In this document: in pieces, positions 15,501-21,686 of the stretch
Position numbering within the stretch: position 1 is the stretch's first letter
How the letters are laid out: every line of letters begins with the position of its first letter
Assembly: GCA_902792985.1 (NCBI GenBank)
Contig: CADBBT010000030.1
Coordinates: 1 to 36,546, forward strand
From: Oscillospiraceae bacterium
GTDB taxonomy: Bacteria > Bacillota > Clostridia > Oscillospirales > Acutalibacteraceae
Length of the DNA: 36,546 nt
Reading direction: 5' to 3'
Translations under genes and position numbers: made by a program
The notes under the pieces: model-generated
The model's input: the letters and a program-made list of their open reading frames with translations, nothing else
The model's database searches: none
What the model was told of the DNA's origin: nothing

Positions 15501-16074
15501 CGGTTGTCGGGCTGTAGCGGGCGCTGAGCGTTTTTGTGCCCTTTGCAAGCAGGTCGTAGCCGAGCTTTTTATAAACGACCGGGAACTCTTTGTAGGTGAT
15601 GGCACGCGCAGACTCCTGCTTATCGTTTTTGAATGTGCAGGCCTGCAGGGTGTTGATGTCGTGGTTGCCGTTGATTACAAGGAAATTCACGCCGTATTCT
15701 TTTTCGAACTCAAGGAAGATCTTCGCGAGCTCCCTGTGCGCGGCGTATTCACTGTCCTTGGTCAGGTCACCGGGGACGAGCACATATTTGATGCCGTTTT
15801 CCTTTGCGCGTTCGCAAAGTGTGGTCAGCGCGGTACGGATGATCGTTTCCGATTCGTTGAACATTTTTGCCACCAGGCGGCAGTACTGCATCCATGTGTC
15901 GCTGCGCGAGCCCTGCTCACAGTCGGGGAAGATGTGCGGGTCGGAGATGGTCGCAAAGGGCAGAGACTGCACGACCTTTTGCTGGCTTGCTGCGCCGACG
16001 CTCATGAGCTGCGCCGAACCGAGCAGCATACACAGACAAAGCAGAACCGCAAGAACTTTTTTCGCTGTTTTCAT
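12550..16074 (-). CDS. Secreted protein with two metallophosphoesterase domains
   Basis: 1174 residues with an N-terminal signal peptide (MKTAKKVLAVLLCLCMLLGS, cleavage near GAAS). First calcineurin-like domain, about residues 38-310: ISDPHIFPD, VPGDLTKDSE, INGNHDIN, CHHSLGAH and FTGHLHTTD give the usual DxH, GDxxxD, GNHD/E, H and GHxH series. A helical stretch of roughly 400 residues without clear homology follows. A fibronectin-III/purple acid phosphatase-type N-domain (VSVTMGDNSKKQATVSWFSKY to YYYRVGNAQYGWW, about 715-800) precedes a second phosphoesterase domain (LSDQQSQ about 825, GDLVDHGD, ATGNHSG, HKAPYSQG, FAGHDHVYMRT about 1010). In the second domain the first motif has Gln in place of the usual His. 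The C-terminus FLQKFSDILRIFSTLL is an amphipathic helix. AAGGAGG precedes ATG 16074. Likely an extracellular phosphodi- or monoesterase; substrate unknown. Confidence 0.88.
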   Translation of the reverse strand: MKTAKKVLAVLLCLCMLLGSAQLMSVGAASQQKVVQSLPFATISDPHIFPDCEQGSRSDTWMQYCRLVAKMFNESETIIRTALTTLCERAKENGIKYVLVPGDLTKDSEYAAHRELAKIFLEFEKEYGVNFLVINGNHDINTLQACTFKNDKQESARAITYKEFPVVYKKLGYDLLAKGTKTLSARYSPTTEPIPGSLSYVADLGDAYRLIVVDTCKYSFDEQVDEQTDGMITEELMQWIEAWAKKTYDDGKVPFMMCHHSLGAHMEVEASITHAFVLDEYIEAAERIAAAGIHYVFTGHLHTTDVASVVNDDGDALYDVETDSLTGYPNVFRENKLVTLKNGQTKLTTKIVDFDDRAKMTFDGVTYDNHTYKNKSFALCFGGGISEDGKPSATAFALGLVKAYAGTFIDEINAAGGILAFLKTLDIDLAQILSDFLRPYIKDGIQIGSYKVFTVDNLLWFIDDLLAQVSKLYLENPENLYSTLEPIIEKLLAFEVSEKPCTKFLKTLQFGAKNKPGTLGDLILSAMVYWFNGNEDPSNDAFLLDAIDGFDNRDTFSRLFYFIIDIALNDIVEDMLLSKLEIRLGRLFGNKFLMKQAGDGLNYLVAKLLRGDNSYMNLVNIIFALDVLPYKDLYDVLDQLLFQKFLTPSMLEGLGQFVAFVLNDFTSDTNPTFKGDYKVTYSSEKVKVEATQKNYRLPTMVSVTMGDNSKKQATVSWFSKYSLPATDIEIYKADKAPTFTGKPNKLKGVKIAKENELVERQFPGIDLDIFGILWYLFKMQRHTIKLSGLEAGATYYYRVGNAQYGWWSPTGCIRTADGSKNVTFLHLSDQQSQNARQYSASWAKVLKSAFSSYDVDFIADAGDLVDHGDNNKQWQAMFDTGAPYLMKTFLMPATGNHSGFGTNATVNYFVLPHVPQQDLSSGVYYSFDYNNVHFSVLNSEALGEDNGLSDAQIDWLKADVKNSKADWHFVMLHKAPYSQGSHYKDKDVCAIRDQLSVLMPQLGVDMVFAGHDHVYMRTASLVDNKRVATNNVYLEKDGETYKAQVQPKGTTYLISGTAGVKTYQPTDVSKTDEYFPRAEKMLSLETPMYSAIEICDKVLYLKAYTVKNGKTVCVDSVAIQKDPAQGHVTGTADPTPADGGETKTSFLQKFSDILRIFSTLLRNLTRIYILRAPV

Positions 16075-16104
16075 CTTATAATACCTCCTTCAAAAGACTG
16101 TTTC

Positions 16105-16115
16105 ATTATAGCACA
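16105..16115 (-). promoter_or_regulatory. Extended -10 promoter for the phosphoesterase gene
   Basis: On the minus strand TGTGCTATAAT, a consensus -10 with the TGn extension, about 30 bases before the start codon. The identical 11-mer drives the divergent MATE gene. Confidence 0.55.
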
Positions 16116-16297
16116 AATCAAAAATGAAAAAAAGAAACAGAGGATGAATTCGCATTTTCGGCGTTTTGCGGCAGAAGATTGCCGCTGCTTTTTGCAAACT
16201 ATCCAATGCTGTTGTTAATTTTATATAAAAACATACGCGCCGCATCATGCAAAATTTACAGAAAAAATATGAATTTTGATAGGCAAAAAACAGAAAG

Positions 16298-16308
16298 TGT
16301 GCTATAAT
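16298..16308 (+). promoter_or_regulatory. Extended -10 promoter for the MATE gene
   Basis: TGTGCTATAAT, 33 bases before ATG 16342. TTGATA at 16276-16281 is 21 bases away, too far for a normal -35, so the extended -10 probably carries the promoter. Confidence 0.55.
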
Positions 16309-16341
16309 TTTCAAAAGAAAAAATCTGTTCGGAGGACTTTT

Positions 16342-17694
16342 ATGCAAAAGGAAAATAAAATGGGCGTGATGCCGGTCGGCCGACTGATTCTGACGATGTC
16401 GCTGCCGATGATGCTTTCCATGCTGATGCAGGCGCTGTACAATGTCGTAGACAGCATCTGGGTCTCGCGCGTGGCGGAAGAGGCGCTGTCTGCCGTTTCG
16501 CTTGCGTTCCCGATGCAGAACCTGATGATCGGCGTTGCCACGGGCACCGGCGTTGGCATCAACGCGCTGATGAGCCGCGCGCTCGGCGAAAAGAATCCGG
16601 AGCGCGCCAACAAGGTTGCCGCAAACGGCATTTTTCTTGCGATGCTCAGCGCACTGGCGTTTTTCGTGATCGGCCTTTGCGCTACGCCTGCGTTCTTCCG
16701 CTTTCAAAAGGCGGTGCCCGGTTCCGCAGTCTGGAACTACGGTGTGGACTATCTTTCCATCTGCTGCTGTGTGAGTTTTGGCGTGTTCGGCCAGGTGACG
16801 ATGGAACGGCTGATGCAGTCCACCGGCAAGACCACGCTGTCGATGTTTACCCAGCTCACCGGCGCGATCGTGAACATGATCCTCGATCCGCTGCTTATCC
16901 TCGGCGTCGGTCCGTTTCCGCGTCTGGAGGCCAAGGGCGCCGCGATCGCCACAGTCATCGGCCAATTCTGTGCGTTCGGTATGGGCATTGTGCTCAACCG
17001 CAAGTTCAACAAAGAGATTCATGTGCGTGTGCGCGGCTTCCGTCCGAACGGCGAGATCATCCTCGATATCTATAAGATCGGCGTGCCGTCGATCCTCATG
17101 GTTGCCATCGGCTCGGTGATGACCTATCTGCTCAATCGCATCCTGATGGGCTTTTCCGAAACCGCGGCGGCGGTGTTCGGCGTTTATTTCAAGCTGCAAA
17201 GCTTTGTGTTCATGCCCGTGTTCGGCATGAACAACGGTGTGATCCCAATCATCGCCTACAACTACGGTGCACGCAACCGCGCGCGCATGACAAAGGCGGT
17301 ACGCGTGGCGATGCTGATGGCGGTATCGATCATGGCGGTCGGCACGGCGCTGATGTGGCTGTTTCCGGAAACGATGCTGCGCTTGTTTGACGCGTCGGAC
17401 TACATGATGGGCATCGGCGTGCCGGCGCTGCGTACGATCAGTCTGAGCTTTATTCCGGCCGGGTTCTGTATCGCGATGGGCTCGGTGTTTCAGGCACTGG
17501 GCAAGAGCTATTTTTCAATGATCGTTTCCTTTACGCGCCAGCTCGTGGTGCTGCTGCCGGTGGCGTATCTGCTTTCGCTGTCCGGCGATGTGACACGCGT
17601 GTGGTGGGCGTTCCCGATCGCGGAGGTGTTTTCGCTGCTGACATCGGTGGCAAGCTATATTTATGTCTATAAAAAGGTGATCGAAAAGATCTGA
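16342..17694 (+). CDS. MATE family multidrug/toxin efflux transporter
   Basis: Na+- or H+-coupled exporter of the inner membrane. It has about twelve hydrophobic helices and the family's repeated signatures: the N-terminal LILTMSLPMMLSMLMQALYNVVDSIWV (each MATE half begins with a P-x-x-x-x-x-x-x-x-x-N-x-x-D pattern), GINALMSRALGEKN, and LGVGPFPRLEAKGAAIATVIGQ at the half boundary. Length is 450 residues, normal. ATG 16342 was chosen because GGAGG precedes it by about seven bases; the longer frame from 16276 overlaps the promoter. It stands alone, divergent from the phosphoesterase gene. Substrate cannot be told from sequence. Confidence 0.93.
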   Translation: MQKENKMGVMPVGRLILTMSLPMMLSMLMQALYNVVDSIWVSRVAEEALSAVSLAFPMQNLMIGVATGTGVGINALMSRALGEKNPERANKVAANGIFLAMLSALAFFVIGLCATPAFFRFQKAVPGSAVWNYGVDYLSICCCVSFGVFGQVTMERLMQSTGKTTLSMFTQLTGAIVNMILDPLLILGVGPFPRLEAKGAAIATVIGQFCAFGMGIVLNRKFNKEIHVRVRGFRPNGEIILDIYKIGVPSILMVAIGSVMTYLLNRILMGFSETAAAVFGVYFKLQSFVFMPVFGMNNGVIPIIAYNYGARNRARMTKAVRVAMLMAVSIMAVGTALMWLFPETMLRLFDASDYMMGIGVPALRTISLSFIPAGFCIAMGSVFQALGKSYFSMIVSFTRQLVVLLPVAYLLSLSGDVTRVWWAFPIAEVFSLLTSVASYIYVYKKVIEKI

Positions 17695-17772
17695 CGAAGC
17701 ATTTGGAAATGCGGCTGAGGAAAGGCGGCAGGAGAAGCTGCTGCGAGAGAAAAAAATTGCCTGATTACTATT

Positions 17773-17799
17773 GTAGGGGCGGCCAATGGCCGCCCCTAC
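17773..17799. repeat. Perfect GC-rich palindrome in intergenic gap
   Basis: GTAGGGGCGGCC (17773-17784), loop AAT and its exact complement (17788-17799), a 12-bp stem. It resembles short palindromic intergenic sequences found in many gut Firmicutes. It lies about 35 bases before repeat copy B in the 17695-18126 gap, which otherwise shows no convincing gene. Confidence 0.6.
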
Positions 17800-17832
17800 G
17801 GGTTTTATCATATACATTTCAGCTAAACGCTG

Positions 17833-17978
17833 TGCGCACGGCTTTGCCGTGCGCAGAAGGCGGCGGCGGGACCGCGCGGCGAATGCCGCGCGAAAAACGA
17901 AGCATGCTTCGTTTTTGAACCGTGCAACGCACGGTTCGTCCCGCCGCCGCGTTTTCGCGCAGCGTAGCTGCGCGAAAA
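17833..17978 (+). repeat. Multi-hairpin repeat element, copy B
   Basis: Same order as copy A. H1: TGCGCACGGC (17833-17842), loop TTT and 17846-17855. Outer stem: GCGGCGGCGGGAC (17860-17872) with 17938-17950. H2: CGCGCGGC (17873-17880) with 17885-17892, all Watson-Crick where copy A has a G-T pair. H3: AAAAACGAAGC (17893-17903) with 17906-17916, a 24-base perfect palindrome. H4: AACCGTGC (17918-17925) with 17929-17936. H5: TTTTCGCGCAGC (17952-17963) with 17967-17978. It lies between convergent genes (MATE and HAD phosphatase). Confidence 0.88.
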
Positions 17979-18126
17979 AAGCTGCAAGCGCACTGAGCGT
18001 GTGGAACGCTCTGCGTTTATAATACTGCAGACGCCCTGTTGCGCCGTATTCGTTGCCGCGACGCGCGTTTTTTACACGCTCAGACAAACCTGCGAACGTA
18101 TATGCACATTGGTTTCTGCTTCGCGT

Positions 18127-18696
18127 TCATTTGATTTGGCGGATCTCGTTTTTCTTCACCATAAACACGCGTTTTGCAAGGGGGAAGAGGAACTCGTCGT
18201 TGACCGAATCGGTGTAAAAATCGTCGATCTCACAGTCCGGAAACGCGGCATGAAACAGGTTTACCTTATTGTCGCGATAGCAGGCGGAATGCACCTCGCC
18301 GGTTTTGACGTCGAAATCCGTGGCAATCAGGTGTCTGACACCGATGCGCGCGCAGATGTCTTCCATGATAAATCTCGGTGACGCAGTAATGATTACGTCG
18401 TCCGAGCGCTGGATGCGGCGGTAAAACGGTTTGATCCTGTGCTCGCGCTTGTTCCAGAACTCCGTTACCAAAGGCTTTAGGTCGGGCTTTTTGCGTGTGA
18501 AATAATCGCGCAGCAGCGGACCGTAGACGCGCATGAAGTCTTCCGCGTGCATTTCTCCGCGGTAATAGCGCCCCATGACTTTGATCAGATCGGGCACAAA
18601 GCGCATCACGCTCGGGTCCTCGCGGATATAGCGCAGAATGAACTGCACCGAGCTTTCGCCGTCATAGATCGTTTCGTCAAAATCAAATACGTTCAT
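18127..18696 (-). CDS. HAD-superfamily (subfamily IB, PSP-like) phosphatase
   Basis: Small-molecule phosphatase of the serB/HAD-IB type. Motif I is MNVFDFDETIYDGES with the nucleophile and acid-base Asp at residues 5 and 7; motif II is VIITASPRF with Ser/Thr at about 100; a Lys in DNKVNLF follows; motif IV is YTDSVNDEFLF with two acidic metal ligands at about 165-170. A helical cap lies at about residues 18-85. Length (189) is normal. Its ATG lies one base after the stop of the PTS-type permease gene, so the two are translationally coupled on the minus strand, suggesting it dephosphorylates a product brought in by that permease. That link is an inference. Confidence 0.88.
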   Translation of the reverse strand: MNVFDFDETIYDGESSVQFILRYIREDPSVMRFVPDLIKVMGRYYRGEMHAEDFMRVYGPLLRDYFTRKKPDLKPLVTEFWNKREHRIKPFYRRIQRSDDVIITASPRFIMEDICARIGVRHLIATDFDVKTGEVHSACYRDNKVNLFHAAFPDCEIDDFYTDSVNDEFLFPLAKRVFMVKKNEIRQIK

Positions 18697-18697
18697 A

Positions 18698-19711
18698 TCA
18701 TTCCGCTTTTTGCAGTTTCAGGTCCTCATCTTTGACAAGGCCGATTTTTTTGAACAGCAGATGGAAGAGCAGTGAGAGGACGGCCGGTGCAACAAAGTGC
18801 ATGAGCACGATCAGAAGCAGCGTTTTGCCCGCGCCGAAGGATTCGCTCATCGCGGAATACGCACCGAACTGGCCGACCAGACCGCTTGTGCCCATGCCTG
18901 CACCGGTGGCGGTATTTGTCATCCCGAACACACAGGTGGAGATCGGTCCGAGAATTGCGCCGGCAAGGGTGGGCGCAAGCAGGATTTGCGGGCGGCGGCA
19001 GATGTTGCCGAACTGGAGCATGCTGGTACCGAGCCCCTGCGAAAGCAGACCGCCGACACCGTTGGCTTTGAACGAGGTCACGGCAAAACCGATCATCTGC
19101 GCTGCACAGCCCACGGCAGCCGCACCGGCGGCGATGCCGTCGATGCCGAGCATGATGCAGATGGCGGCGGAGCTGATGGGTGCAGTGAGCGCAAGTCCTA
19201 CGAGCGTGGCCACAGTGATGCCCATCGGGAAGGGGTGCAGCTGTGTTGCCGCATTGATGACCGAGCCGAGCCATGTCATGAACTGCGAAAGGTACGGGCC
19301 GACAAACATCCCGACCAGACCGCCGGAAACAATCGTGACGATCGGTGTGATGACGATGTCGATCTTTGTTTTGCCCGCAACGAGCGAGCCGATCTCATTG
19401 GCAACGGTTGCGGCAACAAAGGCGCCGACCGGGCCGCCGATACTGTAGCCGTAGGCGCCCACGGCGATGCACGAGAAGATGACCAGCGGTTTTGATTTCA
19501 GCCCGTAGGCGATCGCCGCGCCGATTGCGCCGCCGACCACGGGGGAGGATGCCGAGAGCACTTCGGAAAACTTCGACAAAAATTCAAGGTGCGGGATCTT
19601 CGCGATCTGGCTGATGATGAGGCCGACGATCAGCGACGCGAACAGGCCAAGCGCCATAGCGCTCATGCCGTCCACAAAATAGCGCTTGAAGTATTTTTTT
19701 ACAGTTGCCAT
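18698..19711 (-). CDS. PTS IIC-type membrane transporter (PTS_EIIC_2-like)
   Basis: A 337-residue integral membrane protein with about ten hydrophobic, Gly/Ala-rich helices. FVDGMSAMALGLFASLIVGLI, VVGGAIGAAIAYGLKSKPLVIFS, GGPVGAFVAATVANEIG, KTKIDIVITPIVTI, GITVATLVGLALTAPISSAAI and ATGAGMGTSGLVGQFGAY are typical of the PTS_EIIC_2 family of putative sugar permeases, which usually lack attached IIA/IIB domains. No IIA or IIB gene is present in the window. ATG 19711 (MATVKK) is chosen because GGAAGG (19726-19721) sits nine bases upstream; the ATG at 19720 directly abuts that site. It forms an operon with the downstream HAD phosphatase. Confidence 0.85.
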   Translation of the reverse strand: MATVKKYFKRYFVDGMSAMALGLFASLIVGLIISQIAKIPHLEFLSKFSEVLSASSPVVGGAIGAAIAYGLKSKPLVIFSCIAVGAYGYSIGGPVGAFVAATVANEIGSLVAGKTKIDIVITPIVTIVSGGLVGMFVGPYLSQFMTWLGSVINAATQLHPFPMGITVATLVGLALTAPISSAAICIMLGIDGIAAGAAAVGCAAQMIGFAVTSFKANGVGGLLSQGLGTSMLQFGNICRRPQILLAPTLAGAILGPISTCVFGMTNTATGAGMGTSGLVGQFGAYSAMSESFGAGKTLLLIVLMHFVAPAVLSLLFHLLFKKIGLVKDEDLKLQKAE

Positions 19712-19754
19712 ATGTGTCATCCTTCCGTTTTGCATAAACAATTTAAATTGATTA

Positions 19755-19783
19755 ATTATAAAAAATTTTTTTTTGAAATTCAA
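19755..19783 (-). promoter_or_regulatory. Promoter of the permease/phosphatase operon
   Basis: On the minus strand TTGAAT (19783-19778), a 17-base A/T-tract spacer and a perfect TATAAT (19760-19755), 44 bases before the start at 19711. Confidence 0.7.
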
Positions 19784-19805
19784 TGGCAATTCCTGTGGAA
19801 TTTTG

Positions 19806-19834
19806 TTGCCTTTTTCCGGAAATAATTATATAAT
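19806..19834 (+). promoter_or_regulatory. Promoter of the zinc-ribbon/rmlB operon
   Basis: TTGCCT (19806-19811), 17 bases, TATAAT (19829-19834), 36 bases before ATG 19870. Confidence 0.65.
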
Positions 19835-19869
19835 ATAAATAACCTTTTCAACGCCTACGGAGGACGCTT

Positions 19870-20274
19870 ATGCAGAAACTCAGAAACTTTATGGAGGACC
19901 GTTACGGCCCGGATCAGCTCAGCCTGGCACTGGTGATTCTCGGTTGCCTTATTACGGCGGCGCTGTCGTTCTTTCGCGTGCCGTATTACCGGCTGCTGGG
20001 GCTGCTGCCGATGGCGCTCGCGCTGTTTCGTGTGCTGTCAAAGCAGCGGGAAAAGCGCTATGCGGAAAATGTGCGATTTTTGCAGATTTGGAACCCGCTG
20101 CGCGAAAAAACGCTTGCCTGGTGGAACCGTGTGCGCGACCGCGAACACCGCTATTACAACTGTCCAACTTGCAAAAAACGGCTGCGTGTGCCGCGCGGCC
20201 GCGGAAAAATTGAAATCACCTGCCCGCATTGCGGCACAAAATTCAAACGCAACACTGGAGGAACACGCACATGA
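19870..20274 (+). CDS. Membrane protein with C-terminal zinc ribbon, function unknown
   Basis: 134 residues. Two hydrophobic segments (LSLALVILGCLITAALSFF and YYRLLGLLPMALALFRVL, about residues 17-55), then a basic linker, then a zinc ribbon with CPTCKKRLRVPRGRGKIEITCPHCG (CX2C-X17-CX2C, about residues 97-124). Ribbons of this rubredoxin-like kind are common in small Firmicute membrane proteins of unknown role. GGAGGAC precedes ATG 19870. The stop overlaps the rmlB start by four bases (ATGA), so both are made from one message. No link between the ribbon protein and dTDP-sugar synthesis is known to me. Confidence 0.75.
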   Translation: MQKLRNFMEDRYGPDQLSLALVILGCLITAALSFFRVPYYRLLGLLPMALALFRVLSKQREKRYAENVRFLQIWNPLREKTLAWWNRVRDREHRYYNCPTCKKRLRVPRGRGKIEITCPHCGTKFKRNTGGTRT

Positions 20275-21293
20275 CGACCATCCTTGTCACCGGCGCCGCC
20301 GGGTTCATCGGCGCGAACTTTGTCTATTATCTGCTCAAAAACCGCCCTGCGCTGCGTGTGATCGGCTTTGACGCGCTGACCTACGCAGGAAATCTCGAAA
20401 CGCTTGAAGCGGCGATGCAAAACAAAAACTTTCGCTTTGTCAAGGGCGACATCACCGACGTCGAAGCCGTTGCAAAGGTGTTTGCCGAAGAGAAGATCGA
20501 CGCTGTGGTGAACTTTGCCGCGGAATCCCATGTGGACCGCTCGATCGAGGACCCGCAGGTGTTTTTGCGCACGAACATCCTCGGCGTGCAGGTGCTGCTG
20601 GATGCCTGTCGCGCAAACGGGGGCGTGCGATTCCACCAGGTTTCCACGGACGAGGTCTACGGCGATCTGCCGCTCGACCGTCCCGACCTGTTTTTTACAG
20701 AGCAGACGCCCATTCACACGTCCTCGCCTTATTCGGCGAGCAAGGCGAGCGCCGACCTGCTGACCCTCGCGTATCACCGCACATACGGTCTGCCCGTAAC
20801 AATCAGCCGCTGCTCGAACAACTACGGCCCCTACCACTTTCCGGAAAAGCTGATCCCGCTGATGATTGCCAACGCGCTGGAAGACAAGAGCCTGCCGGTT
20901 TACGGGGACGGGCTGAATGTGCGCGACTGGCTGTATGTGGAGGATCACTGCAAGGCCATTCTTGCCATCCTTGAAAAGGGGAGCGTCGGCGAAGTATACA
21001 ATGTCGGCGGACACAATGAGCGCACAAATCTCGACGTGGTCAAGACCGTGCTGCGCCTGCTCGGCAAGGGCGAAGACAAGATCACCTATGTGCGCGACCG
21101 CCCGGGACACGACCGCCGCTACGCGATCGACCCGACGAAGATCCGGAACGAACTCGGCTGGTTCCCGGAAACGGATTTTGACACGGGCATGGAAAAAACG
21201 GTGCAGTGGTACCTTGCCAACCGCCCGTGGTGGGAACATATCCGCTCCGGCGCATATCAGGAATACTATGAGAAAATGTATGGGAATCGGTAG
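20271..21293 (+). CDS. rmlB: dTDP-glucose 4,6-dehydratase
   Basis: Converts dTDP-D-glucose to dTDP-4-keto-6-deoxyglucose, second step of dTDP-rhamnose synthesis. Extended short-chain dehydrogenase: N-terminal TGAAGFIGANF (GxxGxxG), DALTYAGNLETL typical of RmlB, AAESHVDRSI, STDEVYGDL with the catalytic Asp-Glu pair, and YSASKAS with the YxxxK pair (about residue 160). RCSNNYGPYHFPEKLIPL and RPGHDRRYAID complete the signature. Length is 340, normal. ATG 20271 has GGAGG about ten bases before it and overlaps the previous stop. rmlA, rmlC and rmlD are not in the window, so the other steps must be encoded elsewhere, or the keto sugar feeds a different pathway. Confidence 0.96.
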   Translation: MTTILVTGAAGFIGANFVYYLLKNRPALRVIGFDALTYAGNLETLEAAMQNKNFRFVKGDITDVEAVAKVFAEEKIDAVVNFAAESHVDRSIEDPQVFLRTNILGVQVLLDACRANGGVRFHQVSTDEVYGDLPLDRPDLFFTEQTPIHTSSPYSASKASADLLTLAYHRTYGLPVTISRCSNNYGPYHFPEKLIPLMIANALEDKSLPVYGDGLNVRDWLYVEDHCKAILAILEKGSVGEVYNVGGHNERTNLDVVKTVLRLLGKGEDKITYVRDRPGHDRRYAIDPTKIRNELGWFPETDFDTGMEKTVQWYLANRPWWEHIRSGAYQEYYEKMYGNR

Positions 21294-21298
21294 TTGAA

Positions 21299-21333
21299 AG
21301 TCGATAGTCAATAGCCGATAGTCGATAGTGAAT
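21299..21333 (+). repeat. Tandem heptamer array after rmlB (TAG in each unit)
   Basis: Five 7-base units: AGTCGAT, AGTCAAT, AGCCGAT, AGTCGAT, AGTGAAT, starting five bases after the rmlB stop. Phase-shifted it reads (G/A)ATAG(T/C)C, so TAG recurs every seven bases and falls in all three frames. Confidence 0.8.
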
Positions 21334-21335
21334 AA

Positions 21336-21365
21336 AATCCCCGGCCGTGGTTGCGGTCGGGGATT
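21336..21365. terminator. Bidirectional terminator shared by rmlB and the XRE gene
   Basis: AATCCCCGGCC (21336-21346) pairs with GGTCGGGGATT (21355-21365), 11 bp with one G-T pair. The XRE stop codon (21366-21364) is embedded in it. The T-rich flank on the minus strand is ATTTTATT. Confidence 0.75.
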
Positions 21366-21570
21366 ATTGCTGTTCGGTCAGGTTGAGGATGTAATCCGTG
21401 GAGGTCGCATAAAGCTTTGCGAGGGCGATCAGCACATCGGAGGGGATGTCGCGCAGACCGCGCTCATAGCGGTTGTATTGGGGCTGTTTCATGGAGAGAT
21501 AGGCGGCGACCTGTGCCTGCGTCAAATCGTGATCTTCGCGCAGCTCACGAATGCGCTTGTAGTAACCCAT
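21364..21570 (-). CDS. Small XRE-family transcriptional regulator
   Basis: A 68-residue single-domain DNA-binding protein. The helix-turn-helix LTQAQVAAYLSMKQPQYNRYERG (about residues 16-38) is a clear Cro/C1 type, with IRELRED before it and IPSDVLIALAKLYATSTDYIL after, completing the five-helix domain. No sensor domain. AAGGTG lies before ATG 21570. It is divergent from the large secreted repeat protein, and the gap between them contains two ATAAC-N6-GTTAT palindromes bracketing a consensus promoter. The obvious inference is that this protein binds those sites and represses the secreted protein and possibly itself. Confidence 0.92.
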   Translation of the reverse strand: MGYYKRIRELREDHDLTQAQVAAYLSMKQPQYNRYERGLRDIPSDVLIALAKLYATSTDYILNLTEQQ

Positions 21571-21594
21571 AAAATCACCTTAAAAATGTTGAAA

Positions 21595-21610
21595 ATAACT
21601 GTTCGGTTAT
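21595..21610. promoter_or_regulatory. Operator O1 (candidate XRE binding site)
   Basis: ATAAC-TGTTCG-GTTAT, five-base perfect half sites around six bases, ending one base before the -35 box at 21612. Confidence 0.65.
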
Positions 21611-21611
21611 A

Positions 21612-21640
21612 TTGACATTTTAACACGGCACTGTTATAAT
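21612..21640 (+). promoter_or_regulatory. Consensus SigA promoter of the secreted repeat protein
   Basis: Perfect TTGACA (21612-21617), 17-base spacer, perfect TATAAT (21635-21640). It is the strongest promoter match in the window and lies between operators O1 and O2. Confidence 0.88.
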
Positions 21641-21651
21641 GTATTCAAATA

Positions 21652-21667
21652 ATAACCATACGGTTAT
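21652..21667. promoter_or_regulatory. Operator O2 (candidate XRE binding site)
   Basis: ATAAC-CATACG-GTTAT, same half sites and spacing as O1 and the same CG before GTTAT. Centre-to-centre distance is 57 bases. It lies just downstream of the expected transcription start, a typical repressor position. Confidence 0.65.
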
Positions 21668-21686
21668 AAAAATTGGAGGTATTTTT

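Noticed and set aside
14737-16218. 493-codon plus-strand frame
   Set aside because: Antisense of the phosphoesterase, whose signal peptide, motifs and AAGGAGG are clear.
16276-16341. Longer MATE start at 16276
   Set aside because: It would place the start upstream of the extended -10 promoter and of the GGAGG site; ATG 16342 fits both.
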